From: Nocardioides sp. L-11A
GTDB taxonomy: Bacteria; Actinomycetota; Actinomycetes; Propionibacteriales; Nocardioidaceae
Length of the DNA stretch: 64,000 bases
Reading direction: 5' to 3'
Assembly (NCBI GenBank): GCA_029961745.1
Contig: CP124680.1
Span: forward strand, 1,922,001-1,986,000
Positions 1 to 8,768 of this stretch are shown one piece after another (position 1 is the stretch's first letter; every line of letters starts with the position of its first letter). A program made the translations under genes and the position numbers. The notes under the pieces are model-generated. The model ran no database searches and was not told where the DNA came from. It saw only the letters and a program-made list of their open reading frames with translations.

Positions 1-354
1 CGACCAGCCCATGAGGACCGCGCTGTCGATGCCGAAGTGGTCCATCACGGACAGGCCGTCCTGGACGAAGTGCTCGATCTCGACGTGCCTCGGGTCGGCC
101 GGGCGCTCCGACCCGCCGACGCCGCGGTGGTTCCAGGACACCACCCGCACCCCGCAGTCAGGGTCGAGCAGCCACGGCCACAGCCGGGGGTTCGTGCCGA
201 GCCCGTTGCAGAGCACGACGGTCGGGCCGTCGATCACTCCGTCGGGGTCGTTGGTCCAGGCCCGGACGTGGGTCCCGTCGTCGGACAGGATGTCGCGGAA
301 GGCGATCGACGCGGACCGAACACGCTGCTCGGGCCGGGGAGCGGAGGTCGACAT
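1..354 (-). CDS. Alpha/beta hydrolase, N-terminal part (runs off the left edge)
   Basis: Reverse-strand frame beginning at ATG 354 and still open at base 1, giving the first 118 residues. Alpha/beta hydrolase features are visible: a strand followed by the oxyanion-type turn CNGLGTN near residue 50, an NHRGVGGS motif near residue 75, and the beginning of the nucleophile elbow (VLMGWS) at the cut end, so the Ser nucleophile is probably the last visible residue. There is no signal peptide, so it is likely cytoplasmic. The substrate cannot be told; haloperoxidase-like esterases and epoxide hydrolases share this layout. The downstream half, with the acid and His of the triad, lies outside the window. 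Confidence 0.8.
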   Translation of the reverse strand, partial: MSTSAPRPEQRVRSASIAFRDILSDDGTHVRAWTNDPDGVIDGPTVVLCNGLGTNPRLWPWLLDPDCGVRVVSWNHRGVGGSERPADPRHVEIEHFVQDGLSVMDHFGIDSAVLMGWS

Positions 355-395
355 GGGGTCGATTCTGCCGGACCCCGGCCGGGGAGCCGCGTCGA

Positions 396-599
396 TCAGG
401 CGTGCAGCGAGACGGAGCCCTCGAGCCGAGGGGTACGCCGGGCGCCGGCCCGGGCGGCGAGGAAGGCCTCGACCTCCTCCCGCTCGGCGCGGCGCTGGGT
501 GCACGCGGTGAGCGCGACCATGGCGTTGCGACGGGCCCGCTGCTGCAGTGCGACGGACCAGGTGTGGGCGAGACGGGTCAGGGGCTCAGGCAGTGACAT
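396..599 (-). CDS. Small conserved-looking hypothetical protein (67 aa)
   Basis: A 67-residue basic, Ala/Arg-rich, probably helical protein starting MSLPEPLTRLAHTW. It has two cysteine-free helices with many Glu/Arg pairs and no membrane segment. It lies 41 bp upstream of the hydrolase on the same strand and may be co-transcribed with it. A weak GGAG lies 12 nt before the start. Function is unknown. Reality is supported by the gene-sized gap it fills and by its amphipathic composition; overlapping frames in this GC-rich stretch make the call moderate. Confidence 0.5.
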   Translation of the reverse strand: MSLPEPLTRLAHTWSVALQQRARRNAMVALTACTQRRAEREEVEAFLAARAGARRTPRLEGSVSLHA

Positions 600-666
600 G
601 GGGGTGTCAGCTCCGGATGGGGGATGGCGACGGGCCGAACCTACCCTCCGCTGGGGGAGCCCCGGG

Positions 667-1554
667 TCACGTCGGGGTGACGTCCGGGTGAACAGCGGTC
701 CGGGTGGCGCGGGTCGCGCCGACGCTGGCGACGACGACGCACCCGATCGCGACCCACTGCACGGGAGCCAGCGCCTCCCCGACGACGGCCAGGCCCGCGA
801 GCGCGGCCGCGGCCGGCTCCAGGCTCATCAGCACCCCGAAGGTGGCGGCCGGCAGGGTGCGCAGAGCCGCGAGCTCCGCGCTGTAGGGGACGACGGAGCT
901 GAGGAGGCCGACCGCCGCGCCGAGCAGGAGCACCCGGCGGTCGGCCAGGTCGGCGGTGTCCACCGTGAGCAGCAGCGGCGTCAGCAGGACGACGGCCACG
1001 AGGCTGGCCACGCCGAGACCGTCGATGCCCTCCCAGCGCCGGCCGGTGGCGGCGCTGGACAGGATGTAGCCGGCCCACGCCGCCCCGGCGAGGACGGCGT
1101 ACGCGACGCCGACGGGGTCGAGGTGGCCGCGCTCGAAGCCGAGCAGGAGCACCCCGATCGCGGCCAGTCCGACCCACCCGAGGTCGCGCGGCCGACGGAA
1201 GCCGACCGCCGCGAGCACCAGCGGCCCGATGAACTCGATGGTCACCGCGACGCCGATCGGGATCCGGGAGAAGGACTGGTAGATGCCCCAGTTCATCGCG
1301 CCGAGGCAGGCGCCGTACCGGGCCGCGACCAGCCAGTCCTCCCGGCTGCGTCCCCGCAGCCGGGGGCGGGCCCACAGGAGCAGCACCGCCGCGCTGGTCG
1401 CCAGCCGCAGCCAGACCACGCCGTTGGGGGCGAGGTCGTCGAAGAGGAGCTTCGCGAACCCCGCGCCGAGCTGGACCGACGCGATCCCGAGCACGACCAG
1501 GCCGACCGCCAGGCCCAGCGACGGGCCGTGGCGGGGGGTCGGGTGCACGGGCAC
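667..1554 (-). CDS. EamA/RhtA-type drug/metabolite exporter
   Basis: A 295-residue polytopic membrane protein of the drug/metabolite transporter superfamily. About ten hydrophobic helices are arranged as two EamA repeats (roughly residues 15-145 and 155-285). The motif IEFIGPL around residue 110 and the second-repeat motif SLEPAAAALAGL are typical of the RhtA-like branch that exports amino acids such as threonine/homoserine or other small metabolites. Starts with GTG at 1554, directly behind a TAGCGT hexamer, so the mRNA may be leaderless. It lies downstream of the secreted protein gene but is separated from it by a strong hairpin. The substrate is not predictable. Confidence 0.85.
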   Translation of the reverse strand: MPVHPTPRHGPSLGLAVGLVVLGIASVQLGAGFAKLLFDDLAPNGVVWLRLATSAAVLLLWARPRLRGRSREDWLVAARYGACLGAMNWGIYQSFSRIPIGVAVTIEFIGPLVLAAVGFRRPRDLGWVGLAAIGVLLLGFERGHLDPVGVAYAVLAGAAWAGYILSSAATGRRWEGIDGLGVASLVAVVLLTPLLLTVDTADLADRRVLLLGAAVGLLSSVVPYSAELAALRTLPAATFGVLMSLEPAAAALAGLAVVGEALAPVQWVAIGCVVVASVGATRATRTAVHPDVTPT

Positions 1555-1581
1555 ACGCTAACCGCGGGTCCCCGAACGCCA

Positions 1582-1615
1582 CGAACCGCCGATCTCCCCA
1601 CGGATCGGCGGTTCG
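1582..1615 (-). terminator. 13-bp stem terminator hairpin
   Basis: Perfect inverted repeat: arms 1582-1594 and 1603-1615 (CGAACCGCCGATC and its complement), loop 8 nt. It lies 21 bp past the stop of the 1636-3543 gene on its strand. There is no clear U-run, which is usual in high-GC actinobacteria. Confidence 0.7.
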
Positions 1616-1635
1616 GGCCCTCCCGGGCGGGTGGG

Positions 1636-3543
1636 CTACTTGGCGGCGACGAGGCCGTCGACGGTGACCTTGCGGCCGTTCTTGCTGACCACCTTGATCT
1701 TGAGCGTGCCGCCCTGGACGCCGGCGAAGTCGGCGAGGGTGACGGTCGACCGACCGGCGCCCTTGAGGCTGATCTTCTTCAGCAGGGTGCCGTTCCAGGT
1801 GACCTTGATCTTGCCGCCCTTCTTGGCCTTGGTGACCATGAGCGCGAGATGACGGGCCTGGACGCCGTCGATGACGAGCTTGCGCCCCTTCTTCTTGGCG
1901 GTCGTGGCGGTGTTGTTGAACGCGCCGGCCTGGGCGACGCGCTTCCACTTCTTGCCGGTCAGTGCGGTGTCGTCGAGCGGGACGGTCGTGCAGCGCTCGC
2001 CGGAGCGGAAGCCGAGGTTGTTGGCCTTGTCGACGCCCTGGACCTCGAAGCAGTAGGTGCCGCCGAAGGCGCCGGCGAAGGGCTGCGAGGAGGTCGTGAC
2101 GTCGTTCGCGATGACCTGCTGCGGACCGAAGCCGCCGTTCCACGCGGCCGAGCGGACCATGACGTCGGTGCCCTTGACGCCGGACAGCGAGTCGGTGACG
2201 CTCCAGGCGACGTCGAAGCCGGGCGCCGCGGCCTGGGCGCCGGGGGCGGTGAGCTGGGCCGTGGGACCGGCGACGTCGAGGAAGTCCGCCTCGACGTACG
2301 ACGAGAAGCCGTTCTCGACGATGCCGGCGGCGACCACATTGCCCTCGCGGTCCATGTCGGCGGCGAAGGGGCCGTCGGTGGCGCCGGCGTCATACTCGTT
2401 GAAGAGCAGGACCGGGTTGGTCCGGTGCCGCAGGGTGAGCCGGTCCGCGTCGTTGTGGACGACGACCTGGGCGCCCCGATCGGACACCAGCGGGACCGTG
2501 ACCGTGCTGGTCACCGTGTCACTCTCCACCGTGCTCGCCGCGCCCCAGTCGCTGCCGGGCTGGTGCGCGGCGATGCTGACGGCGTAGTCGTTGTCGACGA
2601 AGGTCGACCACGTCGCGACCGCCCGGCCGTTCGGGCTCACGTGGAGCGCCCGCTGCGTCGTGCCGACCCCGCTGGGCGAGACGATGTCGAAGCCGGTGAC
2701 CTCACCGGCGGCGGTGACGCCGGAGGAGACGGCGAGGATCTTGCCGGCGTCGAAGCCGCCGAACAGGATCGTGCCGCTGCCGTCGTCGCCGACTCCCGCC
2801 TTGACGTCGGCCACCACGTCACCAGGCCAGGTCGCGTCGTCAGGCGTGGTCCATCCCGTCGTGGGCGTGCGACGGCTCACCGAGGCGACGTACTCGCCGT
2901 CGGTGTAGCCCCGGTAGGCGACCAGAGCGTTGCCGTCGGGCGAGACGTCGATGCTGGGGTTGACTCCCATGCCGTCGACCTGGTCGTGCTGCGGCGCCTG
3001 TCCCGGAGTCCAGGTCGTCGCGTGGACCGCGTGCACGGGCCCGATCTCGACACCCGCGGCCACGTAGACCCGTCCCGCACCGTCCATGGCGACGTCCGTG
3101 CTGTTGACCGTGTCGACGTCTCCGCTCAGCGGCGCCGAGCCGTCCCAGGTGCCGTTGGCCAGCAGTCGCGAGCCACGGATCCGCTCCTCACCGAGGATCG
3201 TCTGGGTCCACACGACGACGGCGTCGCCGCGGTCGTTGGCGGCCACGTGGACGTCGTGGGCGGCGGTGACGGGGGCGGCGGTGACGGACTTGGCCGCGCC
3301 CCAGGCGCCGTCGGTGGCGATGGCGGCGTACACCTTGGTGCCGCCGGGGACCGGGCGGGCCCAGGCGGCGACGGCGTCGCCGGAGCCGAAGGCGGCCACG
3401 TCGACGGAGTCGGGTACGTCGCCGGAGCCGCTGATGTTGCCGCCGTCGATGCCCCCCACGGCCTGGGCCGGGGTGGCGACGCCGAGGGACAGGGTGCCGG
3501 CGGCGAGGGCCGCCGCGGTCAGTCCGAGGAGCTGGGTGCGCAT
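1636..3543 (-). CDS. Secreted protein with repeat-type (beta-propeller-like) architecture
   Basis: A 635-residue exported protein of unknown function. ATG 3543 is chosen because it gives a clean Sec signal peptide (MRTQLLGLTAAALAAGTLS, cleavage after ATPAQA) and has a GAAAGG ribosome site; the frame is open upstream but that part is not protein-like. The middle repeats elements such as GDAVVVW, GRVYVAAG and GNALVAY, as in beta-propellers. After about residue 450 come an Ig-like segment and a C-terminal basic domain with two repeats of the type G-x-L-K-I-K-V-V-x-x-x-x-x-K-x-T-V-D. No catalytic motif or cell-wall anchor is visible. Likely an extracellular binding protein. Confidence 0.8.
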   Translation of the reverse strand: MRTQLLGLTAAALAAGTLSLGVATPAQAVGGIDGGNISGSGDVPDSVDVAAFGSGDAVAAWARPVPGGTKVYAAIATDGAWGAAKSVTAAPVTAAHDVHVAANDRGDAVVVWTQTILGEERIRGSRLLANGTWDGSAPLSGDVDTVNSTDVAMDGAGRVYVAAGVEIGPVHAVHATTWTPGQAPQHDQVDGMGVNPSIDVSPDGNALVAYRGYTDGEYVASVSRRTPTTGWTTPDDATWPGDVVADVKAGVGDDGSGTILFGGFDAGKILAVSSGVTAAGEVTGFDIVSPSGVGTTQRALHVSPNGRAVATWSTFVDNDYAVSIAAHQPGSDWGAASTVESDTVTSTVTVPLVSDRGAQVVVHNDADRLTLRHRTNPVLLFNEYDAGATDGPFAADMDREGNVVAAGIVENGFSSYVEADFLDVAGPTAQLTAPGAQAAAPGFDVAWSVTDSLSGVKGTDVMVRSAAWNGGFGPQQVIANDVTTSSQPFAGAFGGTYCFEVQGVDKANNLGFRSGERCTTVPLDDTALTGKKWKRVAQAGAFNNTATTAKKKGRKLVIDGVQARHLALMVTKAKKGGKIKVTWNGTLLKKISLKGAGRSTVTLADFAGVQGGTLKIKVVSKNGRKVTVDGLVAAK

Positions 3544-3789
3544 CGTGGTGCCTTTCGTGAGGATGGGCACGGGGCCCGGTTGCGTTGTTCGACGGGGGTA
3601 GGAGCGTCCGGCCGGGGGGACCTTGCAGATTTCCGTGGATCTTCTTCTCGGCCACCTGTCGAGCTGGTGACACCACGCTCCTCGACGGGCGGGGGTCGTC
3701 ACATCCGCACACACCACCGAACCAACGCCGGGCGCCACGGAGACAGCCACGCAGACAACACGGAGCGAAGACGCGGCCCCGCGCTCTAC

Positions 3790-3848
3790 GAACGTGTTGG
3801 GGAAGGTCGTGGCCTACTACGCGCCGCCCACGACTTCCCCACACGTTC
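3790..3848 (+). promoter_or_regulatory. Long dyad in the divergent promoter region
   Basis: The 317-bp gap 3544-3860 separates the secreted-protein gene from the divergent LuxR-type gene. It contains no gene. Its only marked structure is an inverted repeat: arm 3790-3812 (GAACGTGTTGGGGAAG...) and arm 3828-3848 (...CTTCCCCACACGTTC), with two single-base bulges and a 15-nt loop. It ends 12 nt before the GTG at 3861, so it could be an operator or an RNA hairpin over the translation start. Confidence 0.5.
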
Positions 3849-3860
3849 TACGATGCCGAC

Positions 3861-6706
3861 GTGCGCTCGCCCGTGCTCGTGTCTCGGACCGCCGAGCGGG
3901 CGCGCCTCACGGCCGCCGTCGCCGGTCTCGGCGAGGGGCGGGGAGGGCTGTGGGTGCTGCGCGGTGACCCCGGCATCGGCAAGTCCCGGCTCGCCACGGC
4001 GGTGGCCTCGGCCGCGGCCGAGCAGGGCCTGGAGGTCCTGTCGGGCCGCGCCGTGCCCTCCGGTACGCCGACCCCGCTGCGCCCGCTCAGCGAGGCGCTG
4101 CTGTCGTGGCTGCGCACCCACGAGGTCCCGGAGGACCGGCTGCTGGCGCCCTACCTCCCCACGCTGGCCCGGCTCGCGCCTCAACTCGGTCCGGTCGCCG
4201 CCGACGGCACGTCCTCGGTGATGCTGCTCGGCGAGGCCCTGCTGCGCCTGGCCCGGACCGTCCCGGCACCGGGCATGGTGCTGGTGGTCGAGGACCTGCA
4301 CTGGGCCGATCCCGAGACCCTGGCCCTGGTGGAGTACCTCGCCGACAACGCGCAGGCCGTCCCGCTGCTGGTGGTGGCGACCAGCCGGCTGCACGAGTCG
4401 CCGACGGCCGGCGCGATGCTCGTCGAGTTGGAGCGGCGGCGGTCCGCCGAGATCGTCGACCTGCTCCCGATGGGCGACGCCGACGTGACCGCCGTCGCTC
4501 GTGCCTGCCTGGGGGCGGAGCCTCCGGCCGAGGTCGAGCGCTGGCTGCAGCGCTACAGCGCCGGCTACCCCCTCCTGGTGGAGGAGATGCTGGCCGACCT
4601 GCGCGACGCCGGGGTGCTGGCGGAGCGGGACGGATCATGGGCGCTGGCGGGGCCGCTGCCGGTGATGGTGCCGCGGCCCTTCGTGCGTTCCGTCGAGGGA
4701 CGTCTGGCCGAGGTCGGGCCGGCGGCGCGGGACGTCGCGACCGCCGCGGCGATGCTGGGCGTCGAATTCGACTGGAGACCGGTGGCCGATGCCCTCGGGC
4801 TCTCCGAGGGCACCGTCGCCGACGCGCTGCGCGAGCTGCGGGACCAGCGGCTGGTCGTCGCGGCGTCGCCGGACCGGTTCGGGTTCCGGCACGCGCTCAC
4901 CCGCGAGGCGGTGCTGACCGGCCTCCTCGCGCCGGAGCGCTCCCGGTTGGCGGCCCTGCTCGCCGCCGTGCTCGCCGCCCGGACCCCGGACCGGGCCGTC
5001 GCCGCCGAGGACCATCATCAGCTCGCCGAGCTGTTCGAGGCCGCCGGGGACGACACCCGGGCGGTCGAGCTCTGGCTGGCCACCGCCCGCGACGCGATCG
5101 ACAGGGGCGCGCTGGTCAGCGCCGGCGAGGCGATCGGCCGCGCGCTGCGCCGCTGCGCGCCGGGCAGTGGGCTGGAGAGCCGTGCCCGCGAGGCCGAGGT
5201 CGAGGTGCACGCCCTCGCGGGCGACGTACCGCGGGCGCTGGCGGCGGGCGAGCGGCTGGCCGCGGAGCTCGGTGGCGAGCCCGCCCGGCTGGCCGCCGTA
5301 CGCCTGCGGCTGGCCCGGGCCCTGCTCGCCGGCGGGCAGTGGGACGACGCGGAGGCGATGCTGGCCGCGGCGGACGGCCACGATCCGGCCGAGGAGCACG
5401 TGCTCGCCGCGCGGCTGGCGCTGGGCAGGGAGGACGACGCCGCCGCGGCGGAGCGGGCCTCCGCCGCGCTGGCGGGCATCGGGGAGGACCGGCCGGAGAT
5501 CGCCTGCGAGGCGTGGGAGGTGCTCGGCCGCGCGGCCCGGGCGCGCGACTTCGTGGCGGCCGAGGACGCGTTCGAGTCCGGCTACCGGCTGGCCGACGCG
5601 CGGGACCTGCCGCTGTGGCGCTGTCGGCTGCTCGCCGCGCTCGGGTCGCTCGACCTGGCCGCCCGCCGGCCGACCGAGGACCGGCTGGTCGCGGCGCGGC
5701 GGGCCGCACTGGACGCCGGCGCGATCGCGACGGCCGCCCGGATCGAGGTCGAGCTCAACCTCGTCCGGGTCCGCTACCTCGAGCTCGACGAGGCCCTGGC
5801 CGCCGTCGACAACGCCATCATGATGATGGGCCGGCTGCGGCTGCCGGACCTCGCGACGGCGTACCTCCTGCGGGCAGCGACGCATGGGCTCGCCGGCCGC
5901 ACCGAGGCGATGGAGGCCGACGTGACCGCGGCCCTCGGGCTGCCGATGGACGAGGGGCTGCGGGCGGTCGGCGTCCCGGGCCACATCCGGTCCTTCGTCG
6001 CCCTCGCGCACGGCCGGTACGACGAGGCACGCACCCAGCTCGCGATGGCGATGGAGTACCACCGCCGCATCCCCAGCATGCCCTTCTCCCTGCGCGGCTT
6101 CTGGGCGCTCCTGGAGACCGCCCGCACCGGTGACGGCGCGGCGGCACGGGAGGAGGTGCGGAGCGGCCCGCAGGCGAACAGTCCGCACAACAGCTTCGCC
6201 CTGCGCTACGCCGACGCGATCGCCCTCGGCCGGGCGGGCGAGCGAGCCGAGGCCGAACGGGTGTTCGCCGACGCGGAGTGGGGCCTGCCGGGCCGCGAGC
6301 CCTGGCCGGAGCTGCACGCCCGGCTGCTCGTCGCGGTCGCGGCGGCGCGCGCGACGGATGGGGAACGCCGGAGCCGTGGTTCCGGCACTGCCTCGACGGC
6401 CTGGTCGGCTACGGTCTCACCGAGGCGGCGTCCGGCTGCCGGGTCGCGATGCGGGCGGCGGGCTTCGCCGTGCCGCGCAAGGCCGCCGGCGCCCAGCGGG
6501 TGCCGGCGCATCTCCAGCGGCTCGGGGTGACCGCCCGGGAGTACGACGTGCTCGAGCTGGTCGCCGAGGGCCTGCAGAACAAGCACATCGCGGGCCGGCT
6601 CCACCTCTCGGTCCGCACCGTCGAGACCCATGTCGCACGGCTGCTGCAGCGCACCGGGTGCGGCGAGCGGGGCGAGCTGGCCGCGTACCTGTCGACTACA
6701 ACCTGA
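3861..6706 (+). pseudogene. Large ATP-binding LuxR-family (LAL) regulator, frameshifted
   Basis: About 948 residues when the two frames are joined. GTG 3861 starts SPVLVSRTAERARL. An AAA/STAND ATPase follows, with Walker A GDPGIGKS (near residue 33) and Walker B VLVVEDLHWADP (near residue 140), then a long TPR-like helical middle. The end is a LuxR-type helix-turn-helix (LTAREYDVLELVAEG... and the recognition helix LSVRTVETHVARLL) that is read in another frame. The frame moves by one base near 6348-6360, inside a GCGCGCGCG tract; without the shift the first frame stops at 6530 with no HTH. Either a recent mutation or a sequencing error in the GC repeat. In LAL proteins the C-terminal HTH binds DNA, so a true frameshift would inactivate it. 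Confidence 0.75.
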
Positions 6707-7001
6707 TGCTGGGGCGGGTGGCCAGGCCGAGGTCCTCGACCGCCTCGAGCCGCTCGCACCACCAGGACCGGGCGGTGTCGTGGGCGCCGGGACGGAGCGC
6801 CGCCTCGAGCGCCGGGACGGCGTCGGCGCCGGCCAGCTCCACCAGGACCGTGCAGCGGTCGTGGTCCGCGGCCAGCAGCCACCGGCTGGTCACGAAGCCC
6901 GGCAGCCGGCGCAGCCACGGCGCGACCTCGCCCCGCAGCCGGGCCAGCACCTCGTCGCTGCGGTCGGGGACGAGGACCAGGGTGGCCAGCAGCATCGTCA
7001 T
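6696..7001 (-). CDS. ABM-like (dimeric alpha-beta barrel) small protein
   Basis: A 101-residue protein beginning MTMLLATLVLVPDRSDEVLA. The pattern is beta-strand, helix, strand with the LPGFVTSRWLL segment and a central CTVLVELAG strand, as in the antibiotic-biosynthesis-monooxygenase (ABM) or stress-responsive barrel fold. Such proteins are cytoplasmic dimers; many are heme- or quinone-modifying, many have no known role. It converges on the LuxR-type gene and overlaps its last 11 bases. ATG 7001 is the only sensible start. Confidence 0.7.
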   Translation of the reverse strand: MTMLLATLVLVPDRSDEVLARLRGEVAPWLRRLPGFVTSRWLLAADHDRCTVLVELAGADAVPALEAALRPGAHDTARSWWCERLEAVEDLGLATRPSIRL

Positions 7002-7138
7002 GTCCCCAGCCTCGCCCGTCCGGCGCTGGCCTACATCCGTGGCGGCTACGGACTCAACAATTCGCCGTGTCCGGGCGATGACTTCTGTCGGGGGCCGGGG
7101 TCACAGTAGGGAGAGGACGACGACGAGCGGAGGCTGGG

Positions 7139-8218
7139 ATGACGACGATCCTCATGGTCGGGACGCGCAAGGGGCTTTGGGTGGGGCACTCGGAGGACCG
7201 GGGCGACTGGCGGTTCACGGGCCCGCATCACGACATGGAGGAGGTCTACTCCTGCCTGGTCGACACGCGCGGTTCGGCGCCCCGTCTCTTCGCGGGGGCC
7301 TCGTCGAGCTGGCTGGGGCCCCAGCTGCGCTGGTCCGACGACCTCGGCGAGACCTGGCAGGAGACGCCCAACGGGGCGGTGCGCTTCCCCGAGGGGGCGG
7401 GCGCCGCCGTCGAGCGGATCTGGCAGGTGGTGCCCGGTGCCGGCGACGGTGTGCTGCACGCCGGCACCGAGCCCGGCGCGGTCTTCACCTCCCGCGACGG
7501 CGGGGCGAGCTTCGCCCTCGAGGAGGGGCTGTGGAACCACCCCCACCGCGCCGAGTGGGGCGAGGGCTTCGGCGGGCAGGCCTTCCACACCGTGCTCCCG
7601 CACCCGACCGATCCGGCGTCCCTGACGGTCGCGATCTCGACCGGCGGCGTCTACCGCACCACCGACGGCGGCGCCTCCTGGGCGCCGCGCAACCAGGGCA
7701 TCCGCGCCGACTTCCTGCCCGAGGACCAGCGCTACCCGGAGTTCGGCCAGTGCGTGCACAAGGTGACCCGCCATCCCTCGCGGCCCGAGCGCCTCTATGC
7801 CCAGAACCACGGCGGCGTCTACCGCTCCGACGACGAGGGTGGGTCGTGGACCTCGATCGGCGACAGCCTGCCCAGCGACTTCGGGTTCCCGATCGTCGTC
7901 CACCCCCACCGGCCCGACACCATCTGGGTGTTCCCGCTCGGCGGGGGCGAGCGCCGCTACCCGCCGGACGCGCAGGCCCGGGTGTGGCGATCCGACGACG
8001 CCGGCGAGTCCTGGACGCCGTACGCCGCCGGGCTGCCCGAGGCGTTCTACGTCGGTGTCATGCGCGATGCCATGTGCGTCGACACCCATGACCCGGCCGG
8101 TCTCTACTTCGGCGCCCGCAACGGCTCGGTCTGGGCCTCGGCCGACGACGGCGAGAGCTGGCGGCAGATCGCGGCCGACCTGCCCGACGTCATGTCCGTC
8201 AAGGTCGGCGTGGCCTAG
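7139..8218 (+). CDS. BNR/Asp-box repeat protein (sialidase-like beta-propeller)
   Basis: A 359-residue protein with at least six Asp-boxes (S/T-x-D-x-G-x-x-W/F): SDDLGETW, SRDGGASF, TTDGGASW, SDDEGGSW, SDDAGESW and SADDGESW, spaced as in a six-bladed propeller of the sialidase / VPS10 / photosystem-assembly YCF48 class. It lacks a signal peptide and the Arg triad of true sialidases is not evident, so a glycosidase activity is not supported. It starts MTTILMVGTRKGLWVG at ATG 7139, preceded by a purine-rich stretch with GGAGG. An SRPBCC gene follows after 9 bp, probably in the same operon. Confidence 0.85.
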   Translation: MTTILMVGTRKGLWVGHSEDRGDWRFTGPHHDMEEVYSCLVDTRGSAPRLFAGASSSWLGPQLRWSDDLGETWQETPNGAVRFPEGAGAAVERIWQVVPGAGDGVLHAGTEPGAVFTSRDGGASFALEEGLWNHPHRAEWGEGFGGQAFHTVLPHPTDPASLTVAISTGGVYRTTDGGASWAPRNQGIRADFLPEDQRYPEFGQCVHKVTRHPSRPERLYAQNHGGVYRSDDEGGSWTSIGDSLPSDFGFPIVVHPHRPDTIWVFPLGGGERRYPPDAQARVWRSDDAGESWTPYAAGLPEAFYVGVMRDAMCVDTHDPAGLYFGARNGSVWASADDGESWRQIAADLPDVMSVKVGVA

Positions 8219-8227
8219 GTCCCGGCC

Positions 8228-8677
8228 ATGCCCGCCTTCGCGCAGACCCACGAGACCACCGTCGCCGCGCCCGTGACGACCCTGCACGCGCTCATCGACG
8301 ACTTCCACGCGTGGAGCAGGTGGTCGCCCTGGGAGGGGCTCGACCCCGACCTGCGCCGCACCTACGACGGCGCGGGCGTCGGCGCCTCCTACGCCTGGGC
8401 CGGCAACAAGCAGGCCGGCGAGGGCCGGATGACGTTCACCTCCATCACCGCCGAGCAGGTGGTCGTCGACCTGGAGTTCGTCAAGCCGTTCAGGGCGAGC
8501 AATGTCGTCACCTTCGACCTCGCGCCGGTCGGCGCCGGCACCCGCGTGGCCTGGACGATGAGCGGCCGGCGCAACCTCCTGTTCGCGGTGCTCGGCGCGC
8601 TGTTCTTCGACAAGGCGATCGGCAAGGACTTCGAGAAGGGACTGGCCTCGCTGAAGGCCGCGGCCGAGCAGGGCTGA
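8228..8677 (+). CDS. SRPBCC-family protein (polyketide cyclase/START-like)
   Basis: A 149-residue protein with the helix-grip fold signature: an N-terminal strand (QTHETTVAAPVTTLHAL), the helix-turn DDFHAWSRWSPWEGL, then alternating strands ending in AGTRVAWTMSG and a long C-terminal helix (FEKGLASLKAAAEQ). It is a ligand-binding fold with unknown ligand. It follows the BNR protein by 9 bp. Its stop codon is inside the first unit of a 12-bp tandem repeat. Confidence 0.8.
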   Translation: MPAFAQTHETTVAAPVTTLHALIDDFHAWSRWSPWEGLDPDLRRTYDGAGVGASYAWAGNKQAGEGRMTFTSITAEQVVVDLEFVKPFRASNVVTFDLAPVGAGTRVAWTMSGRRNLLFAVLGALFFDKAIGKDFEKGLASLKAAAEQG

Positions 8678-8730
8678 GCTCGGGGCTGGCCTCGGGGCTG
8701 ACCTCGGGGCTGACCTCGGGGCTGAGATCG
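8671..8730. repeat. Five 12-bp tandem repeats
   Basis: Units at 8671, 8683, 8695, 8707 and 8719 with consensus GGGCTGACCTCG; units 3 and 4 are identical, the others differ at 1-3 positions. The first unit contains the TGA stop of the SRPBCC gene, and the array ends 26 bp before the ilvD -10 hexamer. Confidence 0.9.
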
Positions 8731-8756
8731 GATCCGGGCGACGTGGCCCACAGGCG

Positions 8757-8762
8757 TAGCCT
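8757..8762 (+). promoter_or_regulatory. ilvD -10 element (leaderless type)
   Basis: TAGCCT ends 6 nt before the ATG of ilvD and there is no Shine-Dalgarno sequence. The predicted transcription start falls on or next to the A of the start codon. Confidence 0.5.
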
Positions 8763-8768
8763 TGGCCC

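Noticed and set aside
37..4221. A 1394-codon open frame on the + strand
   Set aside because: It runs opposite the EamA and secreted-protein genes, is Arg/Gly/Asp-rich without domains and exists only because GC-rich codons on the other strand rarely make stops.
6340..6370. Programmed ribosomal frameshift in the LuxR-type gene
   Set aside because: There is no slippery heptamer or downstream pseudoknot visible; a GC-repeat indel is simpler.
6278..6706. Separate short LuxR-type protein starting at 6278
   Set aside because: Its first 45 residues are shadow of the long gene; only the part after about 6355 is protein-like and belongs to the same LAL protein.
8671..8730. CRISPR-like repeats
   Set aside because: Units of 12 bp are directly joined without spacers, so this is a simple tandem repeat.
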